Assembly: GCA_009103225.1 (NCBI GenBank)
Contig: RHPI01000797.1
Span: 507,764-571,763, forward strand
Source of the DNA: Chlorokybus atmophyticus
Lineage: Eukaryota; Streptophyta; Chlorokybophyceae; Chlorokybales; Chlorokybaceae
Length of the DNA stretch: 64,000 bases
Direction: 5' to 3'
The notes below the pieces were generated by a model that ran no database searches, was not told the origin of the DNA, and worked only from the letters and a program-made list of their open reading frames with translations. Both the position numbers and the translations under genes were made by a program. Positions 21,554 through 34,260 of the stretch are shown in pieces. The first letter of the stretch is position 1; the number at the start of each line of letters is the position of its first letter.

Positions 21554-22084
21554 TGTAACAGCACCACCGTCGCCGGTGATGCCCCTTCAATCCTCTACCC
21601 CAACACCCACACCGCCTATGACAAGCCTTTCAACGGCGTGGCCGCCACTGAGCAGAGAACTGAAAGTCCCCACATCAGATTGATGTGACCTTTTATAACA
21701 AGAGTATATCAATTATATACCTCTCGATAATTAATTAACTCACAACTAGACATCGACCCTACAGATAGGGTAGTTAGGAAATCTAGCGTGAGCCAATCAC
21801 AGCTCAGATAAGGTACTTATCGATAAGGTACCTATCCAAAGATACCTATCGTAAGGTACCGAACGAGATAGTGATCACATTATATCAGATGTGACACTAA
21901 ATAGGCTTGAATAAGCGGTTCTACACCCATTGGGACTTATTTAAGCTATGATAAAGCATCATAACCTATAATAAGCGAGGAACCGTAGAAAAGAGGTATA
22001 AATAAGCATATTTAAATACTTATCCATACAAAATGTGTTATTTAGGTATCAATAATACCCCTATTATTATTGCTCCCGTTACAT
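21554..22084 (-). repeat. 3' LTR of element A
   Basis: 531 bp, TGTAACAGCACC ... CCCGTTACA. It has 6 bp more than the other LTR at the run 'taattaattaactcac'. The left side carries target copy ATAGG. Confidence 0.95.
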
Positions 22085-22230
22085 TCCCCCCCACTTAAGT
22101 TTTCAACGTCCTCGTTGAACTCAAGTTGATCAGGCTTGATTTCGAGTAATTGTAACCAGTGAGATAGCAGGAAATGACAGGGTGGTAATGAAACTGCACT
22201 GCCAGTCTGTCATAAAACCAAGCCCACAGT

Positions 22231-22590
22231 TTATGGGACGGGACATGAATCCCAATAAGCTCGAAGCAACTCGCGGCAGTGCGTAAGATGCCTGTCGAGC
22301 TCCCAATTGTTATGTTCCGGCCCATACCCTTTCCATTTCACCAAATAGCGAGTTGCGCGTCCTCGACTATTTAGCTTATGGTTCAATATAGCTTCCACCT
22401 CGTATTCGAGCTCGCTGTCCACCTCAACTGGCGGTGGTGGAGGCTGTGTTCTACCGTCTGAGCGGTAAGGTTTCAACAAGTTCACATGGAACACGTTGTG
22501 TATACGCACACTTGGGGGCAATTGCAGTCGATAAGCGTGCGTACCAACTCTATCAGTGATAGAGAAAGGACATAACCATCGGGGCAGCAA
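22231..22590 (-). pseudogene. Integrase C-terminus and chromodomain of element A
   Basis: The frame begins in the GPF/Y-like module (PRWLCPFSITDRVGTHAYRL), passes VFHVNLLKPYRSDG and a Pro-rich linker, and ends in a chromodomain: EYEVEAILNHKL, then RYLVKWKGYGPEHNNWE. Chromodomains bind methylated histone H3 tails and target integration to heterochromatin. The domain itself has no stop. It overlaps the integrase frame by a frameshift near 22,600. Confidence 0.9.
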
Positions 22591-23390
22591 CTTGCGAGCA
22601 CCCGTACCTTTGATGGTTTACCGCCGACATCGAAAGTGGCCATTTTTCGATGTGTATCAGCATAAGCTTTTTGCCTGTCCGGTGCTTCTGACAGACACAG
22701 CTTGGCTCGAGCCAAATTTTCTTGCATATCAGTGGCAAATTCCTTTGCCGCTGGTACAGTCAGGGCATTGCGAGGTACACGCAATGACGCTGGTGTGTTT
22801 GGGCGAATCCCATAATTCAAGAAAAATGGGGTTTCCTTTACACTTTCCTGCCACGCGTTGTTCACAGCGAACTCTGCCATTGGCACGTACCTGTCCCAAT
22901 CAGCATGATTAAGAGCCACATAGTGGCGAAGCATTTCTTCCAGTATTTGATTTGCTCGCTCAGTTTGACCGTCCGTTTGCGGGTGGAAAGCAGTCGACAT
23001 GCTTTGTTTTACCCCCAACAATTCACAGACTTCTCGCCAAAACTTAGAGACAAACCGAGGATCACGATCTGTGACAAATTTACTGGGTACACCGTGAACG
23101 CGAAAGACCGTGGACACAAATAAGTGTGCCAAGTCCCGTGCACTTACAGTTGTGCGACACGGGGCAAAGTGCACCATTTTTGTCAAACGGTCGACAAAAA
23201 CCACAATAGCAGTGTATTTAACTGCTGTTTCAGGTAGGTCAGTAATCAAATCCATACTGACACTATCCCACTTTTGTTCTGAAATTGCCAATGGTTTAAG
23301 CAATCCCGCTTGTTTTTGTCGCAGTGGCTTATTACGTTGACACACGTCACATGTGCGAACATATCGATCCACGTCAGCTGACATTGACGG
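22482..23390 (-). pseudogene. Integrase of element A
   Basis: The zinc-binding region ends TCDVCQRNKPLRQK. The catalytic core has the three acidic residues: WDSVSMDLITDL, FVTDRDPRFVSKFW and HPQTDGQTERANQILEEML. About 220 residues follow without interruption. One TGA (about 23385-23390) replaces the second Trp of the YWWPS motif that element B keeps. Near 22600 the frame shifts into the chromodomain frame. Confidence 0.92.
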
Positions 23391-24126
23391 TCACCAGTAT
23401 AACTGTTGCGCAGATTTGAGTGTTTTGTGTTTCCCCAAATGCCCAGCATACGGCGGGTCATGCACTGCATGTAAGCATTGCTTACGTAAGTCGCCCGAGT
23501 TGGGAATTGCCAACTGCTCCCCTTTATACCACAGATTGCTAACAGCAGTAAGCTGTTGCAAATTGGTTTGACTGCTAAACCAATCATCTGAGTTATAACC
23601 TGCGGACACTTCCTTTAAGAAAGGATCTTCAGGCTGTTGTACATTACGCGTACTTCGAGAGCGCGTAAGTGCAAAAAGAGCAGGGCTGCGACTTAGTGGA
23701 TCCGCCACATTGGTGCGACCCGGACGGTATTGCCAAGTGAAAGTGAAACGAGAAATGAATTCATTCCACCTAGCTTGCCGCCTCGACAGATTTTGTTGCG
23801 TATGAAAGAATGTGAGCGGGTTGTAATCAGTTATCACTGAAAACTCCACCCCTTCCAAGTAGCAACGCCATGTGCGCAGCGCGTGCACCACCCCGAGCAA
23901 TTCCTGCTCAGTGGTTGTGTAATTTCGTTCAGCAGGAATGAACTTTCTGCTTTCAAATGCACATGGTCTGTCATCCTGTGGAAGGACTGCCCCACACCCA
24001 ATGGTGGAAGCATCACTGATCACCACAAAAGGCTTGGTGTGGTTGGGGAAGGCTAACACAGGGGCTTGCGTTAATGCATCTTTGATGCGTATAAAAGCAA
24101 CCTCATGTGCCTCCGTCTACAAAAAT
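23391..24126 (-). pseudogene. RNase H and start of integrase of element A
   Basis: RNase H-like domain: LAFPNHTKPFVVISDAST, FIPAERNYTTTEQELLGVVH and FSVITDYNPLTFF, ending in QYRPGRTNVADPLSR. These contain the expected Asp, Glu and Asp residues. It continues into the integrase HHCC region (HAVHDPPYAGHLGKHKT). A TAG lies just upstream (about 24120). Confidence 0.9.
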
Positions 24127-25935
24127 TTAACATCTTTTCTTAGTAATAATGTTAAAGGATTTGCCATGCCAGAAAATGCTCGCCTGAACTTGCGGAAATA
24201 ATTGGCTAGCCCCAAGAAAGCACGTAACTGATGTACATCCTTGGGTGGTGGCCAATCCTTTACCGCACACACCTTGAGGATCTGGTTTCAATCCTTCTTT
24301 GCCAATCACATGCCCTAAAAAGGGTAGTTCATCCTTTGCAAAGTTGCATTTGGACAGGTTGGCATAGTATTTGTGTTTGCATAATTTAGCTAGAACCAAT
24401 TCCACATGTTTGTGGTGGTCCTCCCGGGTTTTGCTGAACACAATAATGTCGTCTAGATATACCAGTACAAACTTGTACAATTCATCAGCAAATACCGCGT
24501 TCATTGCTGTCTAAAATGTAGCCGGTGCATTTGTTAACCCAAATGGTAACACTTTATACTCAAAGTGTCCTAGTGGGGTACGAAATGCAGTTTTTTGTAT
24601 ATCCGACGGGTGGATTTTGATTTGATGATAACCACTGGTCAACTCCAGCGTGCTGAACACTGTTGCACCTGACAGCTTATCAAACAAATCATCAATCCGA
24701 GGCAAAGGGTATCTGTTTTTCACAGTGACCTTGTTCAACGCACGGTAATCAATACACATGCATAGCTTGCCATTTTTTTTGGGCACAAGCAAAATTGGTG
24801 CACCAAAAGGAGATATGCTCTTTGTTATTAAACCTTTGTCCAATAACTCTTTGAGCTGTTTTTCCATCTCCGCGTGTTCTAAGGGACTTAGCCTGTATAT
24901 AGGCCGCCAAGGTGGCTTTGCCCCCTCTTCTAACGGAATGGTATGATGTATGTTTCGATCGGGAGGCAACTCTGGGAGTTCATCCTGAAATACATCTGCG
25001 TATTGTTCCGTAAGTGACTGCACCATAGGGTCATTGATAGCCTGTTCAGCAGGTGTTTCCACCTGTCGTAAGTGCAGTAAGTATACTTCCTCACGTTTAC
25101 GCATGCAACGTTTCAATTGCATAGCAGAGAGGAGCGGAACATTATCGCGTGGTATACGTGCGAGTACAGATGCTGTTAAAGTCATCCTACGTTTCCCTTT
25201 ACGAAGGGTGCACGTATTGGCTCGAGAGTCTAATTGTAAACCTGCTTCAGTGTGCCATTGTTCCCCTAAAACAACATCCACCCCGGGGATACCAATATCC
25301 ACCACGATGAAGGCTGGTCGGGTTATATGGCCATTAATAACAAAACGCCCTTTTACCTCTCCCATTGCATTGAGAGTGGAACCAGCAGCACGCACATATG
25401 ACGTGACTGGTGTGAAAGGAATGTTATTACGTTTCACCCAAGCATGTTCAACAAAGTTATGGTTTGCACCAGTATCAAACAATGCTGTACATGGTGTACC
25501 CATAAGTTGACTCTCCAATCTCCATTTGAGTGGCACTGAGTGAACATCAATTGTAGCTAATGTCGGAGTGTCGTGATTGGTAGCAGACTTGATAAAGATC
25601 ACTTGCAACGGTGAAGCTCCTGTATCTTTGCGTGAGAGTTGCATGATTACTTCTCCCCCTTTCAACAATCGCGACCACGGGCCATGATATCGAGGGATAA
25701 CTACACATGCAGTGACAGCATGTTGTAATTGCAACTCGTGTAAGTGCTTAACAGCGGTTACTAATTCAGAGAATGGAACATTGATTAAAACACAACCGTT
25801 TGCATTTCTCAACACAGGTGGTGTGCTCGTATCAGTCCATACATCTGATACATTACAAAGAGAGGAAACTTTATCAAGAAGTACAGAGTTTTTAAAGTCG
25901 TTCTGCTCGACTAAGCTACCAACCACGGACAATTC
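24127..25935 (-). pseudogene. Protease and reverse transcriptase of element A
   Basis: Pol follows Gag in the same frame after one TAG (25936-25938). The protease active site is FDTGANHNF (about 25454-25488). The RT fingers and palm include [36 protein letters not shown] and [13 protein letters not shown], then a TAG where element B has CAG (24511). The catalytic box is VYLDDIIVFSKT (YLDD near 24450-24460). A 1-base frameshift follows the LKPDP motif near 24283, and the displaced frame ends at 24127. Confidence 0.92.
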
Positions 25936-27111
25936 CTATTTCTTGTCTCTCTGCTGCTTGGCCTTCTGTGCATTCTGTTTTGCATAGCACTTAGCCTCCC
26001 CATGACCTGTCTTCTTGCAGAAACTGCAAGTGATGATGGATTTGGCCGCGTTGTAGGGGCTAGCAGGATGAGATGGTTTCGCCTTTTTCACAAAAGGTTT
26101 GTTGTCAGTGGCCGGGCGCTTTGCAGCTGAAACCGGGGCTGCCTCTTTTGCCGTGGTTTGCATGTTGGCGTGAGAGCGCTTTACACTGTCCACAGCAGCA
26201 ACCATCTGCATCAGCATTGGTAAATCCGTCGAGGCCCACTCTTGCAAACTCGCGGGGTTGACGGCCACATGCTGCACGAGATCTGTGTCCAAGCCACGCC
26301 TGAACATATCCAGCTGATCAGCATCACTGATAGGTAGTTTGCCAGCATTGATCTTGCTGACAAACGACTGAAAATCCTGGATATACTGCTGAACCGGACG
26401 CCCGTTCTAACGCAGGTTGTGCAGCTAGTTGCGAGCAACCTGGGCAGGACCTGCGCCACCATAGTGCTGCTCCATGAAAAAGCATAACTGATTTACTTCC
26501 CGCCCGAGGTTTGTATCCCATTGCTTACGGCGGTACCACTCTGCCAGAGCATCGTTTGGGATCAGCAACTCAGCTACACGCAATCTCCCCTCCTCAGAAA
26601 TGTGAAGGGAGTTGACATAGTGTCGCAACTTCACAAGCCAGTTGAAGATGGCCGCTTGCTTGTTGGGAACAAACTCGGCAGGACGAGCAAGTGCTTGAAC
26701 AGGTGGACCACCGTCAGCACGCTGAAGACGCTCGATCATATTCAAAACACGTTTGCCTTCACCCATTTGCCCCTCCCAATCTCGCCCCATAAAGGTGGTG
26801 AGCTTTAAAACTTTTTCTGGAAAAAGGAAGAGAAAGTTCACGAATGAGACAATCGCCTCACGAGGGTCCTGATCATAGGTGCTAAGAAAATGCTCCATCA
26901 AGTCCTGCTGTGTCATGCGAATGGAAAACTCAGGGAATATAGAAGGTGATCTATCATCCACTGAAACTTCCGCAGCTTTGGCAGCTTGAGACTCATCAGG
27001 TGCATCATCCGGATTCGGAATATCTTCCATGGATGGAAATTCCTCCTCACGGGAAGGTTGCTCTTTTTCCGAGCTCTCCCCTTTTGAGGTGGGCACCGAG
27101 TTTTCTTCCAT
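25936..27111 (-). pseudogene. Gag of element A
   Basis: The structural protein that packages element RNA. One frame of 391 residues runs from the ATG at 27111 to TAG at 25936, interrupted by two TAGs about 26400-26430; the second aligns with a CAG in element B. The N-terminus is acidic and Ser/Pro/Glu-rich (MEENSVPTSKGE). The middle is the retrotransposon gag domain (ELLIPNDALAEWYRR, QHYGGAGPAQVARN, VQQYIQDFQSFV). Near the C-terminus is one CCHC knuckle, CSFCKKTGHGEAKC, then a Lys-rich tail. Confidence 0.92.
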
Positions 27112-28026
27112 TTGTCTGCAAAACAGGCAGAATGGGATGGTGAGAACCTCACCAATGGACCAGGTTCAACGAGAGGATCAAAATGACCCCAAGTTGTAAA
27201 AGTCCCAAACAGAGTCCAAACCAGTCCCAAAATAGGAAAGGTTGGATCTGGAGTGTCACCAAACAGAACAAGTCTGAGTGGGACCAGAATGTCCTAACCC
27301 TGTGTTGTCCTCAACCAAGTCCCAATCTCCAGGCCGAAGCTAGAGGGGGAGAGTTTCAGACTAACAGGGTTTGGGAACAAATTGTCCCAGAACCTCCCCA
27401 CAACTGTCATAACCAAGTCCCGATCTCCAGGCCGAAGCCGCTTTGCCGAGTCGTTTGACCCGGGTCCGTAAGTTCCAAACCAAATTGTTCCCAAACCCTC
27501 CCCCTCTGGCAGGTCACAGGTATGTCACAGGCATGCAACAGGTAAGCCACAGGCATGCAACAGGCAAGCCGTACGGTGACTAACTGTGACATGCACTGGC
27601 AAGCACAATGACAAGCAATCACCGCATGCAATGATAGGCAATCACTGCAAGCAATGATAGTGCGCTAAGTGTGACAAACAATGATGGCACATTAGCAAGC
27701 CGCAATCACCGCATGCAATGACAGGCAATCGCTGCAAGCAATGATAGTGCACTGGCAAGTCACTATGTGTACACACGTGCACCTGGCAAGCACCTGGCAA
27801 GCACCTGACAAGCAGGCAAGTCACCGACGTGTGTGATGGTACCTCACACGTGGAGAGGCCGCCTCTTTGATAGGTGGCTTCAACGTGGAGGTAGCGCAGG
27901 GAAGCGAACTTGAAGCTTGGGCTGCGTGGACATAAAGGAGGCCGCCGCCGACGCCTTCTGATTGGCCAAAAGCAGGTCGCCGCCCCCTATAAGTACCCAC
28001 GTCACCCTCCAGCTCCTGGATACCAA
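27112..28026 (-). repeat. Untranslated leader of element A with internal repeats
   Basis: Contains short direct repeats: 'caagtccc.atctccaggcc' at about 27317 and 27415; 'acaggcatgcaacaggcaag' variants (27525-27570); and two copies of a block with 'gcaatcaccgcatgcaatga' (about 27615-27660 and 27705-27755). No coding potential recognised. The primer site is at its right end. Confidence 0.7.
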
Positions 28027-28551
28027 TGTAACAGCACCACCGTCGCCGGTGATGCCCCTGCAATCCTCTACCCCAACACCCACACCGCCTATGACAAGCC
28101 TTTCAACGGCGTGGCCGCCACTGAGCAGAGAACCGAAAGTCCCCACATCATATTGATGTGACCTTTTATATCAAGAGTACATCATTTATATACCTCTCGA
28201 TAATTACTCACAACTAGACATCGACCCTACAGATAGGGTAGTTAGGAAATCTAGCGTGAGCCAATCACAGCTCAGATAAGGTACTTATTGATAAGGTACC
28301 TATCCAAAGATACCTATCGTAAGGTACCTAACGAGATAGTGATCACATTATATCAAATGTGACACTAAATAGGCTTGAATCAGCGGTTCAACACCCATTG
28401 GGACTTATTTAAGCTATGATAAAGCATCTTAGCCTATAATAAGCGAGGAACCGTAGAAAAGAGGTATAAATAAGCATATTTAGATACTTATTCATACAAA
28501 ATGTGTTATTTAGGTAGCAATAATACCCCTATTATTATTGCTCCCGTTACA
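28027..28551 (-). repeat. 5' LTR of element A
   Basis: 525 bp, TGTAACAGCACC ... CCCGTTACA, next to target copy ATAGG at 28552-28556. Confidence 0.95.
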
Positions 28552-28870
28552 ATAGGGGTAGAGGTGGGGGTAGTGCCATAGGGATAGCTACGAGCGCTAG
28601 GAATATGGGTAGGAATAAATGGTAAGCATGGTAAGCATTCGCATATGCATAGGGATAAGAACACGGGTATAGATCATGATAGGGTTAGGGATAAGGGATG
28701 AGCCTTACGATATGAATAAGAATAGAGATAGGGGTAGTGGTAAGGAACAGGCATACAGGTAGCAGTAGTGTGATAGGGATATGGGTAGGGAACATAGATA
28801 TGGATATGGGAAGCGAAATAGAGTGGGTAATGAAGGGATAAAGATAGAGGAAGGGATAAGGGATAAGCAC
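28552..28870. repeat. GGGATA-like minisatellite
   Basis: Irregular repeats of AGGGATA, GGGATAAG and GGGGTAG words. The complement ('cctatccctatccctattcg') occurs at about 31028-31050, so G-rich tracts flank the pogo transposase region in opposite orientation. Element A was inserted into this tract: its left flank at 21525-21553 is the same type of sequence. Confidence 0.7.
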
Positions 28871-30530
<1,660 letters not shown>

Positions 30531-30540
30531 GATGCTCTAA

Positions 30541-31605
30541 CAGAATATGAACACCCTCAGTATATGCGCACAGTCACAATATGACAATAACACGCACATG
30601 TGAGCACACCTCACACACCTCAATAGAAGCGCCTTACAAGCTTTATCCAATTATGCCCCCATCAGGGCTTGCAACGCTACTGTTCTACACCTGTTTCTCC
30701 CATTGCCGCCGCCCCACGCGCCGCCACCGCCTCATCGTGGGTCTCTTTCAGGGCCCGCTTTGCGAGTGCGAGGCGGCTTCCAGGCACTAGCACGCTTGTG
30801 CATGCGCACAAAGGCGTTTGTGCGCTTTGAGACAGTTGCTACCCCGATAAGAGAATATAAGCACCGGCTTTTTACGGCTAAAAAGCTAGTCTTATTACAT
30901 AAGAGAAGGTTGTCTTGGACAGCAGTATTTGCCGTAGCGATAACGATTGGTCTTGTGATAGATTATGATGTTAACGAGGTTATTCTCTTAAACCGAAGTT
31001 AACTGAACGGCGGAAAACTGTACCCCTATTCCTATCCCTATCCCTATTCGCCGGTACCGTGCGGAACGGCAGCAAAACAGACGCACACACAGAGGGCGCC
31101 GATTGGCGCTGTAGGGCAACACCTTCAAACAGCCCTGTTGCGCGCTGCATCGACATAGTCAATAATTGACCCAAAAACAAAGTCGGGTACCTTTTAACAT
31201 TGACAGCCTAACCGTGTCCATGTACGAAATTGGACAATGTAGTGTTAGGAATGCGTTAATGTGGAATATGTGCTCGTGTTATTCTTACCACAAAATGTGT
31301 ATTCCTGGGTATGGCAATACAACATGCAATTGTTTCAACAAATATATGGCCGGTTGTGTTTACGGGGTGCAAGGACATAAGTGATGCCAATGGATATGCG
31401 CACCCTGTTGCTGTTTAATCTTGATGAACTGAGGTTATCTCTCAGAGTATGCAATCTTGCACTATGCCCACTCTATTATGTTCACAGTCAACACACAAAC
31501 AGTCAGCGGGTAAGCCACCAGACAGAGTATGAACACCTATAAGCAGCAGGCAACAAGGGGCAGCTTATAAACCAGAGCTAAGCAGTCGTGTGTATAACTA
31601 CAATT
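30541..31605. other. Region downstream of Rubisco activase, no gene recognised
   Basis: It probably holds the 3' untranslated region of the activase gene (minus strand, below 31606). Short frames only. A C-rich block at 31020-31050 mirrors the GGGATA tract at 28552. Confidence 0.5.
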
Positions 31606-34095
31606 CTAGTATCTGTAAACGCAGTTTCCATCATCTGAAACTGCAGTAGGGTCGAAGTTGCTGGCTTTCGGGTCTGTGCAGCCAGCATTCCTGTTAAGGC
31701 CGCCCATGACAGCAGCGCTTTGTCCTGCAGTGAAAGATAACTCTGAGACAATTCGGACAAGGAGAGCTGCATTTCAGCAGCAGGTTGCATACAGTTGCCT
31801 GCACAGTGATACATACCCTGTGCATGCAACATGACTTCTGGTAATATTACCTCATTTACCTGCAAACCGGTTGGCCTGATCCTCAATGTTGGCATTACCA
31901 AGGGCGGCACCAGTCATGTACTCATTGGCATACTGCACGCGCTTCACATTCTGCACAACAGCATCAGTGTAAAAAGAAAGCTGATGGACAAGACATCAAC
32001 CACAGCTCAGCATACTGGTGTCTTACCTGTTGCTCAGCGACAAGCATGTCACCATACTTAAAGAGGATCTCCTTGGTGATCCTGGGCTTCTCAAACTTCG
32101 GCGGCCCTTCCCTCGAGTTGACAAGGCGCTTGCCAATGTTGACAACACCGATGTCGGCAATCATCTTGCGAACTTCATCATCATACACACGCGATCGCAG
32201 AGCGCCGAAGAAATCTGGACAGTGCTAGCATTTAACCAACTGCTAATTGTTAATTGCATCACTGCAACCTGTTCAGCGCACTTACCAATGGACTGGCCAG
32301 GGTAGCGATCGATGATGTCGGCCACATCCCTATCACTGATGTTGTCAGGGGTGAAGATACCCTTGGCAACACCAATGCGATCCTCGCGGGTGGGAGCCCA
32401 ATAGAACTTCTCCATACGACCATCACGGATGAGCGGGGCGTACAGGGTGGAAAAGTCGTTGCCGGTACAGATAATGGGAACACGGGGAATCTCGTCCTGT
32501 TTGCAACAATACTCTTGTCAGGCAAAGCACGCGAGATGACTGTTTAATGGCAGTCACTAGGCTGCTTGAACGTGCAGGCTACCGAGTAGCAACAAACTTA
32601 CCTTGTTGTACATGCCGGGGAGCTGGACATTGGTAGGACTATCAGCAATGTTCCTGCACGTGATTGTGTCAGCTTCACCACGCAGGATAGACGATTTTCA
32701 AATGCAGAACAGGAAACGTATTGCCAGCTAAGCTCACATGAGGGTGGCGTTGACCATCTGGTTGTTGACAGTGTACTGGGTGGTGCCGCCCATGCGACCG
32801 GCACCAGCATCAAGATCGTTGATGAACAGGACACACATCTTTCCCTTCTTGATAACATCAGCAGCCTCACGGTACCGCTGGCGAATGAGCTTTGCGGGCT
32901 CACCAGCGTTGCCACTCTCCAACTCACCCGCGCTCATGACAATAGGGCTGGACAGTAAGGCAAGAACAGTCTCAGCCACAAGCAACACAACTGATACGCA
33001 TTCACTGCACGTTGCTGCATGTCTGGTTCTCACTTAATGCCCAGCATGCTGAAGAGCAGCTCGCACTGGAAAGACTTGCCCTGACCCTTGCCTCCCCAGA
33101 CACCAAGAATGAGGGGAACCTGCCATTATCACAGAGTGTCAACATGCAAGGGCAGGACACCAGCGCACGCAGGGAAAAAACGCATAGTTCTGACTGGCAC
33201 CTTGATGTTGGGAAGGGTCATGAAGTTCTTGGCAATGTGCAGGACAACCTTATCCATGAAGGAAGGGGCAATATAGAACTCGCCAACCTTATTGTCAGCG
33301 CCGGCGAAGCTGCATCACACAGGTACAGAACCAAGGATGAGCAGACTGAGACAGACTCAGCTGCAAGAGTGGTGGTGCAGCCGGGAAGGGCTGGGAATAC
33401 TTGCTCAGCAGGCGGTGTCGGCAAAACTCCATGCGCTCTGACAAACTAGCAACTTACTTGCGCTGGCCTGTTGAGATATAATCATAAGACGACATGATAG
33501 CGTTGTGGGTTCCACCAATGCCCTGGACACCCTGGAACTTGCTGTCAACCATGCCACGGCCACGAGCAATATCCTGCTGGTCATCGGATGCATCCTCGTG
33601 CAGCTTCCACCTGATAGTCACAACGTATCAATACTTATGCTTCATAGAGTTTGATCGAAAGAGTAAGTTCGACCGGACTGGCAACCTCACTAATGCGGCA
33701 AATATGTCAACCAAACCTGCAGCGTACATTCAGATACAGCAACTACACAACCAACCAAACTCTAAGAAAGGTCAGCGGTAGATGAATACCTGTCGACCTT
33801 CTTCTCTGCGGCGCACACAATCTTGCGCACTGGCGCAGGGGTGTTGCTCTGCTTCTTGGCAACGGGTGCCACATTTGCACGGGTGCCCAGGAAGCTGGAC
33901 TTTGAGGCAGGTGCCTGAGCAGCATGCGCACGCTGAGCTTGCCAGTCGCACCACACTCCCAAGACATAAGCTACAAACCAGCAGGCAAGCAAGCAGGCAG
34001 ACAAGCAAACCCTAGTTGCCAATGCAGCGGGGCAAGCCGGCACTGGCATCCCATCTTACCAAGCTGCAAGCAGCTGTTGCCGTGGACGTCGCCAT
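31606..34095 (-). CDS. RCA: Rubisco activase, alpha-type precursor, 11 exons
   Basis: A chloroplast AAA+ ATPase that frees Rubisco from inhibitory sugar phosphates. Exons (minus): 34060-34095, 33790-33932, 33458-33610, 33201-33309, 33034-33119, 32738-32947, 32602-32653, 32286-32496, 32027-32214, 31860-31950, 31606-31724. All introns are GT-AG (71-179 bp) and phases agree, giving 465 residues, close to the plant alpha form. The first ~50 residues are a basic, Ala/Ser-rich transit peptide ([12 protein letters not shown]). N-domain: Trp61 and DASDDQQDI. Walker A is GGKGQGKS (156-163), Walker [10 protein letters not shown] (216-224). [18 protein letters not shown] and [16 protein letters not shown] are near-identical to plant activases. 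The last exon encodes the extension with Cys442 and Cys461, spaced 19 apart like the thioredoxin-f-regulated pair of plant alpha activase. No frame damage. Ancestry in the streptophyte line is inference. Confidence 0.97.
31725..31860 (-). promoter_or_regulatory. RCA: Last intron of RCA: retention would give a short isoform
   Basis: Exon 10 ends ...TTT GCA G / GTAAATGA. Reading through the donor gives Gly, Lys and an immediate TGA, so an unspliced transcript encodes a 428-residue protein lacking the redox extension. In flowering plants the beta isoform arises by alternative splicing at this end of the gene. Whether it happens here is inference. Confidence 0.6.
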
Positions 34096-34260
34096 GACTG
34101 CTCTGTGAGGCAACCCAAACGCTAACACCGTCGCCTCCGCCGCCGCCAACTGCACGCTGGCACCAACTTCCTACCCTGCTTGCACACAGGCCAAGCTTTG
34201 CTATGTCGAACTGCGGATTGTAGCAAAAAGCCTCAAGCAAAGCTGTAAAGCTTGAGGCTC
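34096..34260 (-). promoter_or_regulatory. Upstream/5' UTR region of RCA
   Basis: Immediately upstream of the activase ATG is a (GGC/GGA)-rich stretch (about 34128-34150). Further up is a hairpin (about 34231-34258): GCCTCAAGC ... GCTTGAGGC with inner AGCT pairs. No TATA box was convincingly placed. Confidence 0.4.

Larger units (their letters stand above)
21554..28551 (-). mobile_element. Ty3/gypsy chromovirus, element A
   Basis: Nearly full-length: LTRs at 21554-22084 and 28027-28551, a perfect 5-bp target duplication ATAGG (21549-21553, 28552-28556), a primer site just inside the right LTR (minus strand TTGGTATCCAGGAGC, like initiator-Met primer sites), and a polypurine tract AAGTGGGGGGGAA just inside the left LTR. 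Coding order is Gag, protease, RT, RNase H, integrase, chromodomain, which defines a chromovirus. The LTRs differ at about 16 positions plus one 6-bp indel (about 3%), so insertion is not recent. A few stops and one frameshift make it defective. Confidence 0.95.

Noticed and set aside
32738-33449. Plus-strand frames over the activase gene
   Set aside because: They are shadows of exons of the minus-strand Rubisco activase gene.
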